From contig CACZRQ010000071.1 in the NCBI GenBank assembly GCA_902783615.1, positions 1 through 10,260 of the forward strand: 10,260 bases of DNA, in the 5' to 3' direction. Shown here piece by piece: positions 5,986 through 10,260 of this stretch. Under the pieces are notes generated by a model. That model worked only from the letters and a program-made list of their open reading frames with translations. It was not told the DNA's origin and ran no database searches. How positions within the stretch are numbered: the first letter of the stretch is position 1; each line of letters begins with the position of its first letter. Both the position numbers and the translations under genes were made by a program. This DNA comes from an uncultured Bacteroidales bacterium (GTDB lineage Bacteria; Bacteroidota; Bacteroidia; Bacteroidales; Bacteroidaceae).

Positions 5986-8211
5986 ATGAAGAAAACGGTT
6001 CTGTTCACTTTAGCTGCCATGCTGCTGTGTGGCACAATGGGCGCGCAAGAGGAAAATGTGCGCCCTGAGAGGAAGAAAGTGGGTGTTGTGCTGAGTGGTG
6101 GCGGTGCCAAAGGCATGGCGCACATCGGTGTGCTGAAAGTGCTGGAACGTGCCGGCATACCCGTAGATGTAGTGACAGGCACTTCGATGGGCAGCATTGT
6201 GGGTGGTCTCTATGCCATTGGCTACAACGCCAACTCGCTGGATTCCATCGTGCGTGAACAAGATTGGAGCTACGTCATCTCTGACCGAGAAGACTTGCGC
6301 AACCAAAGTCTGAGCGACCGCGAGAAGCAATACACCTACGCCATCACCACAGGGATTGCCATCGGCAAGAAAGATACCAGTGGTGGTGGCCTCATCAGAG
6401 GCAAGAACCTGGCTGAACTGTTCAACAAGCTATGTATTGGCTATACCGACTCGCTGGATTTCAGTCGCGACCTGCCGATTCCATTTTCTTGCGTAGCCAC
6501 CAACATCATCGACAACAGTGAGGTGGACTTCCACAGCGGAAGGCTGGCCCAGGCGATGCGCGCCTCTATGTCTATCCCTGGTGCCTTCGCTCCTGTAAGA
6601 CTGGATGATATGGTGCTGGTGGATGGTGGTTTGCGCAACAATTTCCCTGTTGACATAGCCCGTGAGATGGGAGCGGAAATCATCATTGGCGTTACCGTGC
6701 AGGGCGATGCCAAGGATGCTGACGATATAGGTGGTGGTACGATGAGCATACTGAGTCAGATCATTGATGTGAACTGTAAAAACAAGTATGAGGAAAACAT
6801 CGCGATGACCGATTTGCACATCAGGGTAGATACCAGGGGCTACAACGCTGCCAGCTTCACGCCAGCCGCCCTCGACACCTTGATTCGTCGCGGCGAGGAG
6901 GAAGGTATGCTCCATTGGGATGAGATAAAGGCCATCAAGAGGATGATTGGTGTAGATGACTCGTTCCGCCCAACCATGCTGCACCCGTTGCGTCCGAAAG
7001 CCATGACTGAGCAAAACCGAGTGACTGGCTATACATTCGAGAACATGACGGCACAGGACGAACGCTTCCTGAAGCAGAAATTCCACTTGACAAAAAGGGA
7101 ATACATCGATGCCAGCATGGAGCAGGAAATCACCACTTCGATGCGTGTGGACCTGTTCTACCAAACGGCTGAATGCAGGTTGATACCCGATGGCGACGGG
7201 GTGCGTGTGGTGCTATCGGCTGGCGAGCGCAAAGCGATGCAATTCCACGCTGGTTTCCGCTTCGACACAGAGGAATATGCAGCTGTGCAGTTGGGACTTG
7301 ACATCCCCCTGAGGACTGCTTTGCCCACCAATACAGAAATAACCGTTCGATTGGGCAAGCGCATCATGGCGAAAGGCGAGATAACGGTGCATCCGCGCAG
7401 CTTTACCCGCCCGAAACTGAGCTATCTATTCCGTCGCAACGACATAGATGTCTATGTTGGTGGCGATCGCGACTACAACATCCAGTACAACCAGATGCAG
7501 GCAGAATTCACCCCCTTCAACTTCAACGTGAAGAACTTCAACTTCCAGTTGGGAGTGCGTTGGGACTTCATACACTACCGCAACAAGCTGGAATCGGAAA
7601 CCTCTCAGAAGATATCGCTCAAGAACAAGCACTTCTATAGTTATCGCGCGCGTCTGAATTACAACAGCGAGGATGACTGGAACTTCCCCACACACGGTGC
7701 CCGTTTCAAGGCTGAGTATGCCTACCTAACCGACAACTTTGCCAAGATGAACGGTAAAGCAGGAATAAGTGATGTCAGTGCCCATTGGCGTAAATCGTTC
7801 ACACTGGGCAGCAGGTTTACCATACAGCCCATGCTCTACGGAAGATTGCTCTTAGGTCCTGCCGTTCCTCAGTTTTATGGCAACGCCATCGGTGGAGAAT
7901 GGTTTGACCATTACATTGACCAACAGATGCCGTTTGCTGGCGTGGGTAATGTGGAGTATGTTGACAAACAGTTTGTGGCAGCCCAGCTGCAATTCCAGCA
8001 GCGCATTGGCAGCAATCACTATATCTTGGTGCGCGGTGCTGGTGGCCAGCAAGCCAGTAAGCTGAAGGAAATATTCGACCACAAGACCCTGATTGGTGGG
8101 CAGTTGGCCTATTACTTCAACACGATGTTCGGCCCTATGGGCGCATCAGTGGGATACAGCAATAGAACCAAGAAGGCTTACTTCTATCTCAATTTAGGAT
8201 TTGAATTCTAA
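5986..8211 (+). CDS. Patatin-like phospholipase fused to an outer-membrane barrel (type Vd autotransporter-like)
   Basis: A 741-residue protein with signal peptide MKKTVLFTLAAMLLCGTMGA, likely cleaved before Gln21. Residues about 30-320 form a patatin lipase domain with all key motifs: oxyanion-hole glycines in LSGGGAKGMAHIG (Gly38-Gly43), nucleophile Ser67 in GTSMG, and catalytic Asp213 in VDGG. A POTRA-like segment follows (about 340-420), then a region of alternating aromatic and polar strands (about 420-741) ending in FYLNLGFEF, a C-terminal phenylalanine beta-signal as in BamA/TamA/FhaC-type barrels. This is the architecture of Pseudomonas PlpD and Fusobacterium FplA, lipases placed on or released from the cell surface. 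Length agrees with PlpD. The likely activity is phospholipase A1/lysophospholipase, and the expected location is the outer membrane. In Bacteroidota the orientation of the lipase domain is not settled by sequence. No terminator is seen after the stop codon, so read-through into the AraC gene 100 bases on is possible. Confidence 0.93.
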   Translation: MKKTVLFTLAAMLLCGTMGAQEENVRPERKKVGVVLSGGGAKGMAHIGVLKVLERAGIPVDVVTGTSMGSIVGGLYAIGYNANSLDSIVREQDWSYVISDREDLRNQSLSDREKQYTYAITTGIAIGKKDTSGGGLIRGKNLAELFNKLCIGYTDSLDFSRDLPIPFSCVATNIIDNSEVDFHSGRLAQAMRASMSIPGAFAPVRLDDMVLVDGGLRNNFPVDIAREMGAEIIIGVTVQGDAKDADDIGGGTMSILSQIIDVNCKNKYEENIAMTDLHIRVDTRGYNAASFTPAALDTLIRRGEEEGMLHWDEIKAIKRMIGVDDSFRPTMLHPLRPKAMTEQNRVTGYTFENMTAQDERFLKQKFHLTKREYIDASMEQEITTSMRVDLFYQTAECRLIPDGDGVRVVLSAGERKAMQFHAGFRFDTEEYAAVQLGLDIPLRTALPTNTEITVRLGKRIMAKGEITVHPRSFTRPKLSYLFRRNDIDVYVGGDRDYNIQYNQMQAEFTPFNFNVKNFNFQLGVRWDFIHYRNKLESETSQKISLKNKHFYSYRARLNYNSEDDWNFPTHGARFKAEYAYLTDNFAKMNGKAGISDVSAHWRKSFTLGSRFTIQPMLYGRLLLGPAVPQFYGNAIGGEWFDHYIDQQMPFAGVGNVEYVDKQFVAAQLQFQQRIGSNHYILVRGAGGQQASKLKEIFDHKTLIGGQLAYYFNTMFGPMGASVGYSNRTKKAYFYLNLGFEF

Positions 8212-8228
8212 TAATAATTGACAATTCA

Positions 8229-8310
8229 GAACATAAATCAAGAAGGTTTGAACATTAAAATATGAACATTCTATACTATTTTTGCAAAATGTAAAGTAAA
8301 AATAGAACAT
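8229..8310 (+). promoter_or_regulatory. Predicted promoter and repeated GAACAT sites upstream of the AraC gene
   Basis: TATTTTTG at 8277-8284 matches TAnnTTTG exactly, 28 bases before the ATG at 8312. A TTTG at 8247-8250 is present but 26 bases upstream, longer than usual for a -33 box. GAACAT occurs four times: 8229-8234, 8250-8255, 8264-8269 and 8305-8310. The copy at 8250 is 21 bases upstream of the -7 box, and the two copies at 8250 and 8264 share GAACATT in tandem, 14 bases apart. Tandem direct half-sites near the -33 region would suit an AraC-family regulator acting on its own gene. The binding protein is inferred. Confidence 0.5.
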
Positions 8311-8311
8311 C

Positions 8312-9241
8312 ATGGATATTAAGAAACTTGCACCACGTCAGGGGAAAGACTGTTACAGGATAGGTGACAGTGACGATGTGGTTGTCATGATGAACCTTGG
8401 CACTTTCCCTTCAGGAAAAGTAACCAGTGAGAATCACGGGCTAATCGTGATCTGTACAGAGGGGATGGCTCAATTCGAATATGATGGACAGGAAATCAAA
8501 CTTCACAAGAATGATCTGTTCCTGTATTGGGCTCACAGCATTGCCAGCAACTTCATGTCATCATCTGACTTCAATTGCCGCCAAATTTGGTTTTCCAGGG
8601 GTCAGATGTGGGACATCAACATGTATGGTGTGAAAAGTTTGGCAGATTTGACTTACCTCAAAAACCATCCTTTGGTGCATCTTACAGATGATGATATGTC
8701 ACTGCTTGACAGCTACTTCCAGTTGGCGTGCCGACGTTTCAGCGACCATTCGCCAGTGATTTATAAAGACATTGCGAGATCTTTGACTGGCACCATCCTG
8801 TTGGAAATTTTGGCTATGTTGAGACGTGACAAAACCGATGCCAATAAAGAAAACACTTCAGCAAGTAATCCTAAAGAGGATAGCACAAACACATCTTCCC
8901 TACACAAGCAATTATTGGCAGAGAAGTTCATGACTTTGGTGGAACAGAGCGACGGTCGTATCCGCAGAGTGGAAGAGTTTGCCAAACAACTGAATACTAC
9001 GCCCAAGTATTTGTCCACGCTTCTCAAGGAAACCTTAGCTCGCCGACCCAGCATAATCATCAATCTCTTTACGCTCAAAGCCATTGAACGCAGGTTGCGA
9101 TTTACCGACATGACCATGCAAGAGATAGCCAACGATTTGAATTTCCCCAACGCATCGTTTTTTGGCAAGTACGTGAAAGAACGTCTGGGAATGACTCCGT
9201 TAGAATATCGCAGGAAATACCAGACTAACAATGTGGAATAA
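8312..9241 (+). CDS. AraC-family transcriptional regulator
   Basis: A 309-residue cytoplasmic DNA-binding protein. Residues about 20-95 look like a small cupin-type sensing domain (HGLIVICTEGMAQFEYDGQ, then KLHKNDLFLYW), as in ligand-binding AraC regulators. Residues about 168-198 are a polar, Lys/Asn/Ser/Thr-rich linker. Residues about 205-303 form the double helix-turn-helix AraC domain: VEEFAKQLNTTPKYLSTLLKE is the first HTH, and MTMQEIANDLNFPNASFFGKYVKE with the end LGMTPLEYRRKY is the second, family-typical HTH. The ligand is unknown. It is the only transcription factor in the window and is followed by a convergent GH92 gene. AraC regulators of this form often sit next to RND pump operons in Bacteroidota; here a patatin gene lies between, so control of the pump is possible but inferred. 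It may also regulate itself through the GAACAT sites. Confidence 0.95.
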   Translation: MDIKKLAPRQGKDCYRIGDSDDVVVMMNLGTFPSGKVTSENHGLIVICTEGMAQFEYDGQEIKLHKNDLFLYWAHSIASNFMSSSDFNCRQIWFSRGQMWDINMYGVKSLADLTYLKNHPLVHLTDDDMSLLDSYFQLACRRFSDHSPVIYKDIARSLTGTILLEILAMLRRDKTDANKENTSASNPKEDSTNTSSLHKQLLAEKFMTLVEQSDGRIRRVEEFAKQLNTTPKYLSTLLKETLARRPSIIINLFTLKAIERRLRFTDMTMQEIANDLNFPNASFFGKYVKERLGMTPLEYRRKYQTNNVE

Positions 9242-9252
9242 CGAATGATGAG

Positions 9253-9287
9253 AAAAAGAATCCCCCCGCCATCAAGCGAGGGGAATC
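9253..9287 (-). terminator. Intrinsic terminator between the convergent AraC and GH92 genes
   Basis: The arms 9258-9269 (GAATCCCCCCGC) and 9276-9287 (GCGAGGGGAATC) pair around the loop CATCAA. Read on the minus strand, eleven of twelve positions pair (one as G-U), and five T follow immediately (A-run at 9253-9257 on the plus strand). This fits the 3' end of the GH92 transcript, whose stop is at 9295. On the plus strand one more pair is lost (C-A at 9266/9279), but TGTTTTCTT follows, so it may also terminate the AraC transcript. Confidence 0.8.
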
Positions 9288-9294
9288 TGTTTTC

Positions 9295-10260
9295 TTACGG
9301 ACGGCTTTCAGGAGCCACACCAAACGTTTCAGAGGGATAGGCTCCCATCTCAAACTCCAAGGTGCCACCTTGCTGCAGATCCTTGAAATCGATGTAGGAC
9401 TTATCGTACGGCATGCCGTTCCAACGGACAGACTGGATGAACATATTCTCAGCACTGTTGTTGTGGGCAATGATAAACAGCGTCTTATCACCCACCTGCA
9501 CTTCGGCACTATTGAACAGGGGCGAACCAAACACATATTTGCCACCAGCAGGCTCCACCTGATACATGCCCAAGGCTGTCAGGATGTACCAAGCCGACAT
9601 CTGACCCACATCTTCATTGCCGCTCAGTCCATCGAAATCGGCATGATAGAGTGTGCTCATCACCTCACGCAGACGCATGGCCGTCTTCCAAGGCTGTCCC
9701 ACATAATTATACATATATATAATATGATGGCTCGGCTCGTTACCGTGGGCATACTGACCTATCAAGCCACTGATATCGGGTGATGCCTCCTCGCCCAGAT
9801 CGCCTTCCACCACAAAGAGGGAGTCGAGCTTGGTAACGAAAGCCTCTTCACTGCCAAAGAGAGAAACGAGTCCTTTCACATCGTGGGGCACCAACCAAGT
9901 GTATTGCCAAGCATTGCCCTCGGTATAGTCATCGGCACGATGGATCACCTTGATGGGGTCGAATGGTTCGCGGAACTTGCCATTCGCATCAACGGCTCTC
10001 ACAAAACCGGTTGCTGGGTCAAAGTAAGTCTTATATGATTGCCCACGTTTGTAGAAATAGTCGTAAGCCTCTTCATCGCCCAACGCCTTTGCCACACGAG
10101 CCAACGCATCGTCGGCCAACGCATACTCCATCGCCTTCGCCACCGTTTCGTTGGTAGGTTCCTTATCCCAAGGAATATAGCCATACTTCTTCAGCAAACC
10201 GATGGAACGGCTATCCACCATAGCTGTCTGTTTCATCGCATTCAACGCTGCCTGCTTATC
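9295..10260 (-). CDS. GH92 family glycosidase (alpha-mannosidase), C-terminal part, cut by the window edge
   Basis: The frame is open to the right edge; the 322 visible codons are the C-terminal part of a protein usually about 700-780 residues long, so the start lies outside. The apparent start near 10245 is an internal TTG. Family-typical blocks are visible in order: KKYGYIPWD, the EGNAWQYTWLVPHDVKGL block (near 9880-9921), HGNEPSHHIIYMYNYVG (near 9700-9751), and DGLSGNEDVGQMSAWYI (near 9580-9635). GH92 enzymes are calcium-dependent, inverting exo-alpha-mannosidases; the glutamate in EGNA and the acidic residues in GNED lie in the blocks that carry the catalytic acid and base and substrate contacts, and both blocks are intact. 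The end GGTLEFEMGAYPSETFG is the normal family C-terminus. Such enzymes trim alpha-mannosides from host or yeast glycans, usually in the periplasm or at the surface, but localisation cannot be judged because the N-terminus is missing. Linkage specificity (1,2; 1,3; 1,4) is not evident. Confidence 0.95.
   Translation of the reverse strand, partial: DKQAALNAMKQTAMVDSRSIGLLKKYGYIPWDKEPTNETVAKAMEYALADDALARVAKALGDEEAYDYFYKRGQSYKTYFDPATGFVRAVDANGKFREPFDPIKVIHRADDYTEGNAWQYTWLVPHDVKGLVSLFGSEEAFVTKLDSLFVVEGDLGEEASPDISGLIGQYAHGNEPSHHIIYMYNYVGQPWKTAMRLREVMSTLYHADFDGLSGNEDVGQMSAWYILTALGMYQVEPAGGKYVFGSPLFNSAEVQVGDKTLFIIAHNNSAENMFIQSVRWNGMPYDKSYIDFKDLQQGGTLEFEMGAYPSETFGVAPESRP

Noticed and set aside
6430..7164. 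A 244-codon open frame on the minus strand, antisense to the patatin gene
   Set aside because: It overlaps the lipase catalytic region, has no recognisable motif, and the plus-strand frame carries all patatin motifs.
1..10260. CRISPR arrays, tRNA or rRNA genes, insertion sequences, phage or defence genes
   Set aside because: I saw no regularly spaced repeats, no tRNA-like cloverleaf, no transposase or integrase motif and no nuclease or defence domain in the reading frames.

Overview
The window looks like a chromosomal segment of a Bacteroidota bacterium, most likely Bacteroidales and plausibly a Prevotella relative. This rests on three things: promoter-like TAnnTTTG boxes instead of a sigma70 -10 box, translation starts without a strong Shine-Dalgarno sequence, and the gene content (Bacteroidota-type tripartite RND pump, patatin-barrel fusion, GH92 glycosidase). 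The genus is an inference from style, not from a marker gene.

Layout from left to right. Positions 1-232 hold no convincing gene. They contain a C/G-run, hairpin-rich stretch that looks like a dispersed intergenic repeat. Positions 233-5762 are a three-gene operon on the minus strand, in transcription order: a periplasmic adaptor lipoprotein (membrane fusion protein), an RND inner-membrane permease of 1049 residues, and a TolC-family outer-membrane channel. The genes are 11 bases apart and then overlap by an ATGA. Together they should form one complete drug/metabolite efflux pump. Positions 5763-5985 are an AT-rich divergent control region with an interrupted palindrome and a promoter for the plus-strand gene. 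Positions 5986-8211 encode a two-part protein: a patatin-like lipase domain followed by a POTRA-like segment and an outer-membrane beta-barrel, the architecture of type Vd autotransporters. Positions 8312-9241 encode an AraC-family regulator with its own promoter region. Convergent to it, on the minus strand from 9295 to the right edge, is the C-terminal part of a GH92 alpha-mannosidase; a terminator hairpin lies between the two.

How the parts may work together. The pump is self-contained. The AraC regulator is the only transcription factor in the window. The hexamer GAACAT recurs in the two intergenic regions upstream of the patatin and AraC genes, and in both it lies exactly 21 bases upstream of the TAnnTTTG box. 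This suggests shared control of these two units, and possibly of the divergent efflux operon. This link is an inference. The GH92 gene seems to belong to a separate glycan-degradation unit that begins beyond the right edge.

I found no clearly new defence, mobile or RNA system. The observations most worth checking are the phased GAACAT sites, the Asp-to-Asn change in the pump's proton-relay pair, the patatin autotransporter, and the hairpin-rich repeat at the left edge.
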